Source: Hyphomonadaceae bacterium ML37
GTDB taxonomy: Bacteria > Pseudomonadota > Alphaproteobacteria > Caulobacterales > Maricaulaceae
Direction: 5' to 3'
NCBI GenBank assembly: GCA_027627685.1
Contig: CP091241.1
Span: forward strand, 1-64,000
DNA length: 64,000 bases
The notes under the pieces: generated by a model
What the model was told of the DNA's origin: nothing
The model's input: the letters and a program-made list of their open reading frames with translations, nothing else
Database searches by the model: none
Translations under genes and position numbers: made by a program
Shown: positions 43,726 to 54,388 of the stretch, in pieces
Position numbering within the stretch: position 1 is the first letter of the stretch
How the letters are laid out: every line of letters begins with the position of its first letter

Positions 43726-43838
43726 GGCGGCTCCTGCGGTCAAAGAACGCCAGCACTCTAGCCGTGGCCGGGTCGGGTTCAATCCGGCGCCGCTCACATG
43801 CATTGACGCCGCCGCCCGGGCGCGCTCGATTGCGCTCC

Positions 43839-44858
43839 ATGAATTTCCTGTCCGACACCACCGCCCCCGCTCATCCCGCCCTGATCGAGGCCATCGCCCG
43901 CGCCAATGAGGGCTTTGCGCCCAGCTATGGCGCGGACGCGATCAGCGCGCGGGTGGAGGCGCGGCTAAAGGAATTGTTCGAGACCGATCTGAAAGTAGTA
44001 TTCGCCGTGTCCGGCACGGCGGCCAATGCGCTGGCCCTGTCCGTGCTATGCCCGTCTGACTCCATGGTGCTGTGCCATGACGAGGCCCATATCCACCGCG
44101 ACGAGAGGGGCGCGCCGGAATTCTTCACCGGCGGCGCCAAGCTCCTGCCCCTGCCCGGCGCCCACGCCAGGATCGACGCGTCAGCGCTGGAAGACGCGCT
44201 GAACCAATGGCCGACCGATTTTGTCCACGCCCCGCCCCCGGCGGTCCTGAGTCTGTCACAGCTTAACGAGGCGGGCTGCGCCTATACGCTGAGCGAGCTC
44301 GCCGAGCTGACCGGTCTGGCCCGAGCGGCGGGGTTGAAAATCCACATGGACGGCGCCCGCTTCGCCAGTGCGCTGGCGGGTCTGGGCTGCAGCCCGGCGC
44401 AGCTGACCTGGAAATCGGGCGTAGACGTGCTGTGTCTGGGCGCCACCAAGACCGGGGCGCTGGCGGCGGAGGCCGTGATCCTCTTCCCCTCCGTCATGGA
44501 GCGGTTCACCCAGTTGCAGGCGCGCCAGAAGCGCTCCGGCCATATGGCGCCGAAGATGCGTTATATCGCCGCCCAGCTGGACGCCTGGCTGGAGGATGGC
44601 CTGTGGCTGGAACTCGCCGGTCACGCCAACCGCGCCGCCAAGCGCCTGGCCGGGGGACTCGACCGGATTGAGGGCGTCACCCTCGCCCATCCTGTTGACG
44701 GTAATGAAGTCTTCGCCCGGCTCGACGACGGGGTCGCCGAGCGCCTACAGGCCGCCGGCGCCGGCTTCTACGCCTGGCCCGACGGCTCGGCCCGCTTTGT
44801 CGCCAGCTGGTGCACGCGCGACGCCGAGATCGACGCCCTGCTGGCCGCGGCGCAGTGA
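43839..44858 (+). CDS. Low-specificity threonine aldolase-like PLP enzyme
   Basis: The 339-residue protein starts at the ATG 43839 (MNFLSDTTAPAHPALIEAIARANEG). It has VFAVSGTAANALALSVLC, CHDEAHIHRDERGAPEFFTGGAKLLPL, IHMDGARFASALAGLG and the PLP lysine in LCLGATKTGALAAEAVI. These are the landmarks of the beta-eliminating lyase/threonine aldolase family, which splits threonine into glycine and acetaldehyde. The length is normal. Single gene. Confidence 0.88.
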   Translation: MNFLSDTTAPAHPALIEAIARANEGFAPSYGADAISARVEARLKELFETDLKVVFAVSGTAANALALSVLCPSDSMVLCHDEAHIHRDERGAPEFFTGGAKLLPLPGAHARIDASALEDALNQWPTDFVHAPPPAVLSLSQLNEAGCAYTLSELAELTGLARAAGLKIHMDGARFASALAGLGCSPAQLTWKSGVDVLCLGATKTGALAAEAVILFPSVMERFTQLQARQKRSGHMAPKMRYIAAQLDAWLEDGLWLELAGHANRAAKRLAGGLDRIEGVTLAHPVDGNEVFARLDDGVAERLQAAGAGFYAWPDGSARFVASWCTRDAEIDALLAAAQ

Positions 44859-44927
44859 CCCGCTGAACGCTTTACACTGGTTGCGCGTTACGGATGTATC
44901 CGCCTTCACCAACCCGGAGCCTGATCC

Positions 44928-45488
44928 ATGATGCGTTTCGTCCTTATCGCGGCGCTCGCCGCCCTGACCGCCTGCGCGCCCCAGCCAGAACGGCGCACCT
45001 CCAACGTGCCGCTCACCACCGTCGCGGAGGTGGATCTGGAGCGCTATCTGGGCCGCTGGTACGAGATTGCGCGCTATGACAGCCGGTTCGAACGCGGCTG
45101 CGACGGCGTGACCGCCGACTATGTCCGCGGCGAAGACGGAGAGATTTCCCTGATCAATACCTGCTACCGGGAGGGTCTGGACGGCCCGGCGGAAGAAGCG
45201 CGCGGCCGCGCGCGCGTGGTCCCCGGCTCCAACAACGCCAAGCTGGAGGTGTCCTTCTTCGGACCGTTCTGGGGCGATTACTGGGTCATCGAACTGGACG
45301 AGGCCGAGTATCAATGGGCCGTGGTGAGCGAACCGCGCGGGCGCTATCTGTGGATCCTGTCACGCACCCGGCAAATGGAAGACACCGTGCTGGACGCGCG
45401 GCTGGCAAGGCTGGAAGCAATGGGGTTCGATACAGGCGCACTGGTCTGGCCAGTGCATGAGCAGGGGACGGGCGCCCGCCGACGCTAA
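44928..45488 (+). CDS. Lipocalin family lipoprotein (Blc-like)
   Basis: The 186-residue protein has a lipoprotein signal with the lipobox LTAC (MMRFVLIAALAALTACAPQ), so it is probably anchored in the outer membrane. The lipocalin start VDLERYLGRWYEIARYDSRFERGC and the later YWVIELDEAEYQWAVVSEPRGRYLWILSR match bacterial lipocalin (Blc), which binds lysophospholipids or fatty acids. It overlaps the response-regulator gene end by four bases, convergently. Confidence 0.9.
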   Translation: MMRFVLIAALAALTACAPQPERRTSNVPLTTVAEVDLERYLGRWYEIARYDSRFERGCDGVTADYVRGEDGEISLINTCYREGLDGPAEEARGRARVVPGSNNAKLEVSFFGPFWGDYWVIELDEAEYQWAVVSEPRGRYLWILSRTRQMEDTVLDARLARLEAMGFDTGALVWPVHEQGTGARRR

Positions 45489-45997
45489 TCTTCCGTCTCC
45501 GCATTCTCCGCATCGGTAGAGCGGCGCATGGGGCCGCTATAGCGCGGGTCCTGGCGGCGGCGGCGATCGGGGCCGAAATAGCCTGGCGCCTTCACGAAGC
45601 GGCGCGGACGCTCGATCATCGAGACCAGGCGGTTATACAGATCCACCGGACGCACCGGCTTGGCGAGGTATTCGTTTACGCCGGCGTTGATCGCCTCCAT
45701 CACCCGTGTGCGGTCGGTATGGCCGGACACCATGATGATGGGCAGGTATTTGTTCGGGCTGTCGGTGGCGGTGCGGATCAGGCGTGTGAACTCCAGCCCG
45801 TCCACATCGCCGAGCATATAGTCGACGAGCGCCAGGTCCGGGCTGGCGTTGCGCATGATCTCGAACGCATCGGCCGCGTCGCGGGTCTCGGTGATCGTGC
45901 GCACGCCGAACCCCTGCAGGATCGTGCGCAGGATGGTGGACATGTGCACATTGTCCTCGAGGATCAGGACCCGCACCCGTTCAAAACTGCCTGACAT
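45485..45997 (-). CDS. Single-domain response regulator with basic tail
   Basis: The start at 45997 gives 170 residues; upstream frame is antisense to uvrB. The receiver domain has [33 protein letters not shown] (Asp59), [11 protein letters not shown] and [16 protein letters not shown]. There is no output domain; a basic tail with [20 protein letters not shown] follows, seen in stand-alone alphaproteobacterial regulators. The target is unknown. It is divergent from uvrB. Confidence 0.87.
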   Translation of the reverse strand: MSGSFERVRVLILEDNVHMSTILRTILQGFGVRTITETRDAADAFEIMRNASPDLALVDYMLGDVDGLEFTRLIRTATDSPNKYLPIIMVSGHTDRTRVMEAINAGVNEYLAKPVRPVDLYNRLVSMIERPRRFVKAPGYFGPDRRRRQDPRYSGPMRRSTDAENAETED

Positions 45998-46103
45998 CGC
46001 CGGCCCGCACCTTTGCGTGGATAGAGGGACACACTGCCCCGGCCCGGTTAACCAACACTTGCGCGTCTGTTCAAGCCGCATGCGCGGGGCCATATTGGCG
46101 GGC

Positions 46104-48302
<2,199 letters not shown>

Positions 48303-48386
48303 GGGGCACGCATTTGATCTGGAAAGAAGATATAGAAACATCAGGACATTCATGTCGCTGCCCTGCTGAAATGAGTTGGGTAGGGT

Positions 48387-49844
48387 ATGACTGACGACAG
48401 GCTACATTATGCAGACATGCGGGCAGTGTTATCGCGGACGCGATTGAGCCGTGACCTCGACGGACTATTAATGCCGCTATTTGAAGCGGCATCAAATTCA
48501 TTTCATTCAACTGCAGAGCGCTGGAAAGAAGATAATCCGGCGAAGGGAACTATTATTGTAGAAATAAATACTGACCCTGACAGTGCGCAGCCTATTTTCA
48601 CTTTAGATGACAATGGAATGGGCCTGAATGATGAAAACTATAAAAGCTTTCTAACTCCATTTTCTGGGCATAAGCTTGACATTAACGGAAAAGGGTTTGG
48701 TCGTTTTATTAATTTTAAGGTTTTTGATGACTGTTTTTATTCGAGTTTATACGACGGTCGACTGTCCACGCCGGGCGCTCGACATTTCATATTTGACGTC
48801 TTTAACAATCCAGAAGTTCGTGATGCAGCTAACCGCGCACGATTAAAGCGAGACATTGGCACAAAGCTTGAATTAAGTCAAATTAAAGAAGAGTATCGAG
48901 AAATTCTTAGCGCGTCTGACCAAATGGATGTAGTTGAGAGATTTATCAAACATTTTTTATCATATTTTATCTCGCCCAATTCACCAAAAATAATGTTGAA
49001 TATAGATGGCGTGCAATTCGATATAGCCAAGCATTTTTCTGAGTTTTTTACATCTGATCACCAGTTTAATTTTGATATGACGCTACAAGGCCAGTCATAT
49101 AGCTTTTCTGGCGCACTCTCGCGTGTTGAGCGTTCAAAGCTTTTCAACAAACATGCAATTCTGTTTCAAGCGTCTGATCGCGTTATCGGCTCTGGACGAG
49201 ATATCTCTAATAAGATCGGTAGAGAATTTTTTAGGCGAGATGATGATTCAAAATACGTAATCGTGGCTTCTGCATCAGGAGAGTATTTCGACGATAATTC
49301 GAACAATGAGCGCACGATAATGACGGCGCCTAGCAGTGATGTTGACGCCATCGTAAATCGGATTGTTGACGAAATTCGAGATCTAGAAACAGAACGATTT
49401 GAGGAGATAAAAGAGCGTCAGGGGACTGAGTTGCGCGAAGCATTGATGAAAAGCCCTCTTTTACGCTTAGGCATGCGCGGACAATCAATAAAACAGTATG
49501 TTCGAAGCAAACCCAATAGCTGGACAGATGATGAGTTTGTACAGGATCTTGCTGTTCTTCGATACCGAGATACCAAAAATTGGCATGAAGACCTCGAGAA
49601 GTCATTAACTGATGTTGCGGCGTTTGAGTCGAAGAAAACTGAAATTTTAAAAAGAGCCGATTCCAACTCCAAAGAAGCACTTGCGGAATATGTTGTTCAT
49701 CGACGTGCCATTCTTGATATTGCGGATACCTTGAGAAAAATGACAACTGACGGTAGTCGCCCTACTGAGGATGAGTTTCATGATCTAATATTTGCGCGGA
49801 ACTCGGACAGCACGACGACAAACATGAAGGATCATAACCTTTAG
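48387..49844 (+). CDS. GHKL-type ATPase part of a split defence-like protein
   Basis: The 485-residue protein has the Bergerat (HSP90/MutL-type) ATP fold: [12 protein letters not shown] (N-box Glu33...Asn37), [10 protein letters not shown] (G1) and GKGFGRF (G2). The rest is helical. The frame stops at a TAG (49842-49844) after DHNL and continues in the same frame with MIDERLSFCDFISSD. Normal relatives, as I recall them, read DHNLW(I/L)IDERL here, so the TAG most likely replaces a tryptophan TGG. The gene is AT-rich compared with its surroundings, which points to horizontal transfer. Whether any read-through occurs is unknown. Confidence 0.75.
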   Translation: MTDDRLHYADMRAVLSRTRLSRDLDGLLMPLFEAASNSFHSTAERWKEDNPAKGTIIVEINTDPDSAQPIFTLDDNGMGLNDENYKSFLTPFSGHKLDINGKGFGRFINFKVFDDCFYSSLYDGRLSTPGARHFIFDVFNNPEVRDAANRARLKRDIGTKLELSQIKEEYREILSASDQMDVVERFIKHFLSYFISPNSPKIMLNIDGVQFDIAKHFSEFFTSDHQFNFDMTLQGQSYSFSGALSRVERSKLFNKHAILFQASDRVIGSGRDISNKIGREFFRRDDDSKYVIVASASGEYFDDNSNNERTIMTAPSSDVDAIVNRIVDEIRDLETERFEEIKERQGTELREALMKSPLLRLGMRGQSIKQYVRSKPNSWTDDEFVQDLAVLRYRDTKNWHEDLEKSLTDVAAFESKKTEILKRADSNSKEALAEYVVHRRAILDIADTLRKMTTDGSRPTEDEFHDLIFARNSDSTTTNMKDHNL

Positions 49845-50369
49845 ATGATTGATGAAAGACTGTCGTTCTGCGACTTCATTTCGAGTGATCGCACTCTCCA
49901 TGGCTCTAGACGTCAGAAGGGCGATAAAATTACAGACCTTTTGATGTACGAAGAGGGGGCCATTCTTAAGTCAATTGATAGAAGCACGTTGCTAATAGTT
50001 GAATTCAAAAAACCTGGCCGCGATGACTATAAGTACGGAGATAGCGGGAAAGATCCATTTCATCAGGTGATAGAGACTGTGAAGCACATACGTCAAAAAA
50101 ATGGCCTGACTGCAGACGACGGAACTATACATAGATTTCCAGAGGGAACTAATATAATTGCTTTTATAATTGCGGACATAACAGATAAGCTCAGCGATAT
50201 ATATGACAATCACGACATGAGGCGGTCATGGGACCACATGGGCTATTTTCGATACCACAAGACGTATGATGTTTTTATTGAAGCAATTGGATATGATAAA
50301 TTAGTTTTAGATGCGAAGAAACGAAACAGTGCATTTTTTGACATACTTCTACATGATCTATTGGCTTAG
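49845..50369 (+). pseudogene. C-terminal PD-(D/E)XK nuclease-like part after the amber codon
   Basis: This is a 174-codon continuation in the same frame, directly after the TAG. It has LLIVEFKKPGRDDY (the E-x-K of a PD-(D/E)XK nuclease), DPFHQVIETVKHIRQKNG, and a final alpha/beta part YDVFIEAIGYDKLVLDAKKRN. The ATG that follows the TAG lacks a ribosome-binding site, so independent translation is doubtful; I treat it as the detached C-terminus of the 48387 gene. Base composition is AT-rich like the first part. Confidence 0.7.
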
Positions 50370-50447
50370 TATTATAAAGACTTCCTGTGCCATGCGAAAA
50401 AACCGGCCAAGAACCGGGGACACATACCTATTTAGACCCCCACTCCT

Positions 50448-50606
50448 CCCCCTAACACCACGACAGCGAATTCTCGCAAGCGTTCCGGCGGGCCAAGGCC
50501 GCCCCGGATTTAATCCGGGGCGCCGCTCAGCGGTGACCGGCCTTCAGGCCGGTCAGCCTTCACGCGCCGGAGACGCCTTGCGGGAGACTCGGCATGGGGT
50601 TTGGGG
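50448..50606 (+). repeat. Palindromic repeat, copy 1 (~159 bp)
   Basis: This element shares long stretches with 53031-53180: TCGCAAGCG(T/C)TCCGGCGGG near the left and ACGCGCCGGAGACGCCTTGC followed by GGGAGACTCGGCATGGGG on the right. The middle holds two GC-rich hairpins (GCCCCGGATTTAATCCGGGGC; GACCGGCCTTCAGGCCGGTC). It fills most of the 303-bp gap between the nuclease remnant and the DpnI-like gene. Confidence 0.7.
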
Positions 50607-50672
50607 AGAAACCGTATGCGAACACTTTCCATCGAAGATCAGCGGATCATTCATGTTTCGCGCTGATGGGCC

Positions 50673-51267
50673 ATGTCGGACAAGTCGCATATCAATCTCG
50701 GCTTTGAAGAGACACAGGCAGCTTTCCAGAGCCCGTCGCAGTCGGCGCGCGTCTGGACGGAAAGCTGGGCCGAGCGTGAGCTTTACTGTCCCGCTTGCGG
50801 CGCCGACCGGCTGCAAGCCCATCCTAACAACGCCCCAGTTGCAGACCTCTTCTGCGGGTCATGCTGCGAAGACTATGAACTGAAATCCCAGAAGACAAAG
50901 ATTGGCCGCAAGGTGCTCGACGGCGCCTGGGCGACGATGCTGGAACGGCTCGCGTCCGCGTCCAACCCAAGCCTCTTCGTCTTGCGCTATGACCGGGATC
51001 GCCATGCCGTCAGCGATCTGATCGTTATTCCCAAACACTTCTTCACGACCGACCTAATTGAGAAGCGGAAACCGCTCGCCCCGACGGCGCGCCGGGCTGG
51101 CTGGATCGGGTGCAATATTCTGCTAGAGAAGGTCCCGACGTCAGGCCGCATCCAAATCGTGCGCGACGGCGTGCCATCACTGCGCAGTGACGTCATCGAG
51201 AAATGGAGCAAGACGGCGTTCCTTCGCGAGACCAGTTCAGGCGCACGCGGCTGGCTTGTAGAGCTCA
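50673..51267 (+). pseudogene. dpnI-like: DpnI-type methyl-directed restriction endonuclease, 5' part
   Basis: The first 198 codons match DpnI closely: two zinc CxxC pairs (YCPACG, Cys39/Cys42; FCGSCC, Cys61/Cys64), the catalytic triad in VADLFC (Asp58) and EDYELKSQK (Glu69, Lys71), and the block KPLAPTARRAGWIGCNILLEKVP, which is nearly identical in DpnI. DpnI cleaves GATC when the adenine is methylated. The frame is broken after GWLVEL by an IS3-family element; the winged-helix C-terminus resumes at 52536. The truncated protein runs on into the element with unrelated residues and probably has no normal activity. Confidence 0.88.
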
Positions 51268-51328
51268 TGACCCAGCCCCGTGAATTCCGGCCATTGAATG
51301 GTAGAGTCCATCGAGGAGAGGATGGACC

Positions 51329-51595
51329 ATGCGAAAGAGCCGTTATTCGGAAGAGCAGATTATCGGCATGCTGCGCGAGCACGACGCCGGTGTGAGCACG
51401 AAGGAGGTCTGCCGCAAGTACGGCATCTCCGACGCAACCTTTTACAAATACAAGGCCAAGTTCGGCGGGATGTCGGTGTCCGATGCCCAGCGTCTGAAGG
51501 TGCTGGAGCTGGAGAACAGCCGGCTGAAGCGGCTTCTGGCCGATGCCATGCTGGACAATGCAGCACTGAAGGACATCGCAGCAAAAAACTTCTGA
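51329..51595 (+). CDS. IS3-family transposase OrfA
   Basis: The 88-residue protein [19 protein letters not shown] has a helix-turn-helix ([21 protein letters not shown]) and a leucine-zipper-like end ([19 protein letters not shown]). It binds the element's ends. Near the end the codons read GCA-AAA-AAC, forming the slippery heptamer A-AAA-AAC (51583-51589) that lets ribosomes slip back one base into OrfB. Confidence 0.9.
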   Translation: MRKSRYSEEQIIGMLREHDAGVSTKEVCRKYGISDATFYKYKAKFGGMSVSDAQRLKVLELENSRLKRLLADAMLDNAALKDIAAKNF

Positions 51596-52506
51596 CGCCC
51601 GACGTTAAGCGCCAGGCCGTGCACCACATGGTGACCCGGCACGGTCTGAGCGAACGTCGGGCCTGCGCCCTTGCAGAGCTGGACCGATCGACCTTCCAGT
51701 ATCAGAAGCGCTCAAGCGACGATGACGTCTTGCGCACGCGCCTGCGAGATATCGCCGGCGAGCGTCGCCGGTTCGGCTATCGCCGGCTGGGCATACTGCT
51801 CGAGCGCGAGGGCCTTTATGCGAACCACAAGAAGATCTACCGGCTCTACCGAGAGGAAGGGCTGGCGGTCCGGCGGCGGCGTGGCCGCAAGCGGGCCGTG
51901 GGAACCCGGCGCCCGATCCTGTTGCCCGTGGCGGCGAACCATCGCTGGAGCCTGGACTTCGTCTCTGACGCGCTGTCAGACGGGCGGCGCTTCCGGACGC
52001 TATGCGTGGTCGACGACTTTACGCGGGAGGCCTTGGCCGTCGTGGTCGATACCTCGCTGTCTGGGATGCGCGTGGCCCGTGAGCTTGATCGTCTGATCGA
52101 GCAGCGAGGAACGCCGCGCATGATCGTGAGCGACAACGGCACCGAACTGACCAGTCACGCGCTTCTGCGCTGGCAGAAAGAGAGCGGCGTGGAATGGCAC
52201 TATATCGCACCTGGAAAGCCTACCCAGAATGCCTTCGTGGAGAGCTTCAACGGTCGGTTCCGCGATGAGTGCCTGAACGAGCACCTGTTCTCGTCGCTAC
52301 ACGAAGCACGCGGCCTGATCGAGGCGTGGAGGATCGACTACAACACCCAGCGTCCGCACACCGCGCTTGGTGGGCTTGCGCCCTGTGTCTACGCCGAGCG
52401 AACCCGTCACCCCCGGCCCGGCTCGCTTGAGCTACGCGCAAGCTCCGCTCACCGGGCCTTGACCAACCACATCAACCCAGAAAGAAAGGCGAACAGACTC
52501 TACTAA
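51589..52506 (+). CDS. IS3-family transposase OrfB (rve integrase domain)
   Basis: This is the -1 frame after the slip site, beginning [19 protein letters not shown]. It has HTH_21 ([20 protein letters not shown]) and an integrase core with the DDE residues in [20 protein letters not shown] and [15 protein letters not shown]. It ends with the usual [13 protein letters not shown]. All catalytic residues are intact, so the element may still be mobile. Confidence 0.9.
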   Translation, partial: LLTPDVKRQAVHHMVTRHGLSERRACALAELDRSTFQYQKRSSDDDVLRTRLRDIAGERRRFGYRRLGILLEREGLYANHKKIYRLYREEGLAVRRRRGRKRAVGTRRPILLPVAANHRWSLDFVSDALSDGRRFRTLCVVDDFTREALAVVVDTSLSGMRVARELDRLIEQRGTPRMIVSDNGTELTSHALLRWQKESGVEWHYIAPGKPTQNAFVESFNGRFRDECLNEHLFSSLHEARGLIEAWRIDYNTQRPHTALGGLAPCVYAERTRHPRPGSLELRASSAHRALTNHINPERKANRLY

Positions 52507-52535
52507 CTCACGGCCCGGATCAGGGGGCTGGGTCA

Positions 52536-52730
52536 CTCATGGCGCAGATTGAAGCCCTGGGCCAATCTGATTTCACCATTGATGACGCCTACGGGTTCGC
52601 CCCGGCGCTCAGCGCGCTTTATCCGGAGAACCGGCACGTCCACGAGAAAATCCGGCAGCAGCTTCAGGTGCTGCGCGATCGCGGGTGGCTTGAGTTCGTT
52701 GGACGCGGGCGCTATCGGCTCACACCGTGA
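52536..52730 (+). pseudogene. dpnI-like: DpnI-type restriction endonuclease, 3' part (winged helix)
   Basis: The frame after the element reads MAQIEALGQSDFTIDDAYGF and then HVHEKIRQQLQVLRDRG and EFVGRGRYRLTP. This matches the C-terminal winged-helix of DpnI, which binds methylated DNA. It directly continues the 50673-51267 frame once the element and one copy of CTCA are removed. An ATG at 52539 could give a free 63-residue domain. Confidence 0.87.
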
Positions 52731-52791
52731 ACATCTGGCGAACACACTGAATATCAAGTAAGCTGCAACCCGTAAATCAGGGAGCGTAGCA

Positions 52792-53010
52792 ATGGGTCTT
52801 TTTCTTGTTCAGTCGCGCGTTGACGCGTTCGTTGACTATATCGCAGAGATCGAAGCCGACGACGCCGATGAAGCCGCCCAGATCGCCTATGACGGCGGCG
52901 ACGGCGTGGTCTGGAGGCGTCAGGGCGTCAGCGAGTTCGATGACCGGCGCGTTGTCACTCTTGGGGTTCACGGCGAAGAGATCGAGGCGACGGCGCGCGG
53001 CGACCTCTAG
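52792..53010 (+). CDS. Small acidic hypothetical protein
   Basis: The 72-residue protein MGLFLVQSRVDAFVDYIAEIEADDADEAAQIAYDGGD has a GGGAGCG ribosome-binding site and a strongly acidic middle. No family was recognised. It lies between the DpnI remnant and palindromic repeat copy 2, within the accessory island. Confidence 0.5.
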   Translation: MGLFLVQSRVDAFVDYIAEIEADDADEAAQIAYDGGDGVVWRRQGVSEFDDRRVVTLGVHGEEIEATARGDL

Positions 53011-53030
53011 CTGCCGCTTTATCGATTCCT

Positions 53031-53180
53031 CCCCAAACCCCATGAAAGCCGATTGTCGCAAGCGCTCCGGCGGGTCAAGGCTGACCGGACTGAAGTCCGG
53101 TCACCGCTGTGCGGCGGGCCGTAGGCCTGGCCTTGACGCGCCGGAGACGCCTTGCGGGAGACTCGGCATGGGGTTTGGGG
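53031..53180 (+). repeat. Palindromic repeat, copy 2 (150 bp)
   Basis: The two ends are inverted copies of one another: CCCCAAACCCCATG at the left and CATGGGGTTTGGGG at the right. Further in, GCAAGCGCTCCGGCGGGTCAAGG pairs imperfectly with CCTTGACGCGCCGGAGACGCC. The middle contains GACCGGACTGAAGTCCGGTC. It is in the same orientation as the copy at 50448-50606. Confidence 0.75.
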
Positions 53181-53188
53181 GCGGGATG

Positions 53189-53884
53189 CTAACGGGACGC
53201 TGCGTTGAAATTGCTCAGGATGCGGTAGGTTATCGATGAGTTCGTCGCTTCGATGATCTCAATACGAGCTCCGCGATAGGCGATTTCACTGGACGCCGCG
53301 AGATCATATTCAACGTCATTCGAAAACGCTGGCCGCGCCACGCTCCCTGAAAACTCTCTGTAGGAGATATTGATTTTATCCCCTACGCGACCGCTGTAGA
53401 GCAGGGTTTGCTGGAATGAATTGACATTAGCCACGACACGCTCTGTCCGCTCGAATTCGCGGTCGCGGCATGCGCGGACATTGAAGACTGTCACCACACA
53501 AAGCTCTTCGCTTTCTATCGCTGCCTGAATTGTCTGTGGCGGATCAACCAGAATGTTCTTGCTGAGCGCTCCAAGCTCGCTGGTTGACGCGTTTCCCGTC
53601 AGAAAGCTGTGGAAGGTCGACGATTCGTCCTGGCCGACCTGGGGGTAGAAACCGCCGTGAAGGGTATATCCGCCAATTGACGTTCGCTCCCCGACGGTAA
53701 TCCCTTCCTGAAAGACCAGGTTGCCTTGGGAGAGCATCTCCTCGCCGACCGAAACGGTGACAATTTCGTTCAACGGGGGCCGGCTGAATTGCTCAGCGGG
53801 CGCCACATAATTGTATTGCGGCGATACGCAAGCAGTGGCCGTCAGCGTTAAACCCGCGACAAAGAACCAGGCTACAAGTCTCAT
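53189..53884 (-). CDS. Hypothetical lipoprotein
   Basis: The 231-residue protein starts MRLVAWFFVAGLTLTATACV, a lipoprotein signal with cleavage before Cys19. The mature part is strand-rich (NEIVTVSVGEEMLSQGNLVFQEG; TLHGGFYPQVGQD; IEIIEATNSSITYRIL). A C-x-C-poor middle has FNVRACRDREFE. I do not recognise a family. The GC content is a little lower than that of the core genes. Probably anchored to the inner or outer membrane. Confidence 0.65.
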   Translation of the reverse strand: MRLVAWFFVAGLTLTATACVSPQYNYVAPAEQFSRPPLNEIVTVSVGEEMLSQGNLVFQEGITVGERTSIGGYTLHGGFYPQVGQDESSTFHSFLTGNASTSELGALSKNILVDPPQTIQAAIESEELCVVTVFNVRACRDREFERTERVVANVNSFQQTLLYSGRVGDKINISYREFSGSVARPAFSNDVEYDLAASSEIAYRGARIEIIEATNSSITYRILSNFNAASR

Positions 53885-54388
53885 AACTACCCCCCATATG
53901 ATGTTGCCGCACGAGCTTAATCAAGTCCGACCTTTGGTAGCAAGCCGATCGTTCGAGTTTCCACGGTTTGTCGGGCCTTCGCCCGCCCCCTCACCCTACC
54001 CTTCGCGCGTTCGATTGATCCCCCGGATCAATCTCTCGGAGCTCAGCCCCCATGGTCATGGGGGAGAGGAGGCTGGAACGGGGCATTTCTTTGAGGAAAA
54101 GCAAGCGCCGGACGTCTCCGATAGAGGCGCAAAGCCGGAGGCCTCCTCTCCCCCATGACCATGGGGGAGAGGGTAGGGTGAGGGGGCGGGCCTCTCCGTT
54201 TCACCTTGCGCGGGCCGCGTGTGCCTGGACCGCCGCACACCCCTCACCCTACCGTTCGGCCGGTCGTCCGGTCCCCCGGACCGGACTTGGCGGCCTCACC
54301 CCCTCAGGGAGGGGAGAGGAGGCTGGATCGCCACGCGCAATCCCCCCACTTACCCCCCTCCCCTCCAAACGCCCCCATACTCCCGCCC
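53885..54388. repeat. 504-bp intergenic region with nested inverted repeats
   Basis: No gene is supported. The arms CCCGCCCCCTCACCCTACCC (53983-54002) and GGGTAGGGTGAGGGGGCGGG (54171-54190) are perfect 20-base inverted copies. Inside them CCCCCATGGTCATGGGGGAGAGGAGG (54047-54072) is repeated inverted at 54140-54169, and GATTGATCCCCCGGATCAATC is a further palindrome. A third, related unit (CCCTCACCCTACCGTTCGG to GGGGAGAGGAGGCTGG) spans 54241-54326. This looks like clustered REP-type repeats. Confidence 0.7.

Larger units (their letters stand above)
51268..52535 (+). mobile_element. IS3-family insertion sequence (IS407-like), inside the DpnI-like gene
   Basis: This 1268-bp element has inverted ends starting TGACCCAGCCCC on both sides. 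The bases CTCA occur just left (51264-51267) and just right (52536-52539), a 4-bp target duplication that fits the IS407 group. It encodes OrfA and OrfB joined by a -1 frameshift. Because the duplication is intact, the original DpnI reading frame can be rebuilt exactly (CTC ATG GCG CAG). Confidence 0.92.

Noticed and set aside
49845-50369. Independent small gene starting right after the TAG
   Set aside because: No ribosome-binding site, same frame as the preceding gene and same composition; better read as the C-terminus cut off by the amber codon.
50400-50436. GAACCGGGGACACATACCTATTTAG as a trace of a RAYT-type transposon
   Set aside because: Only a short match to a commonly seen flank; no transposase remnant is present, so it was not called.
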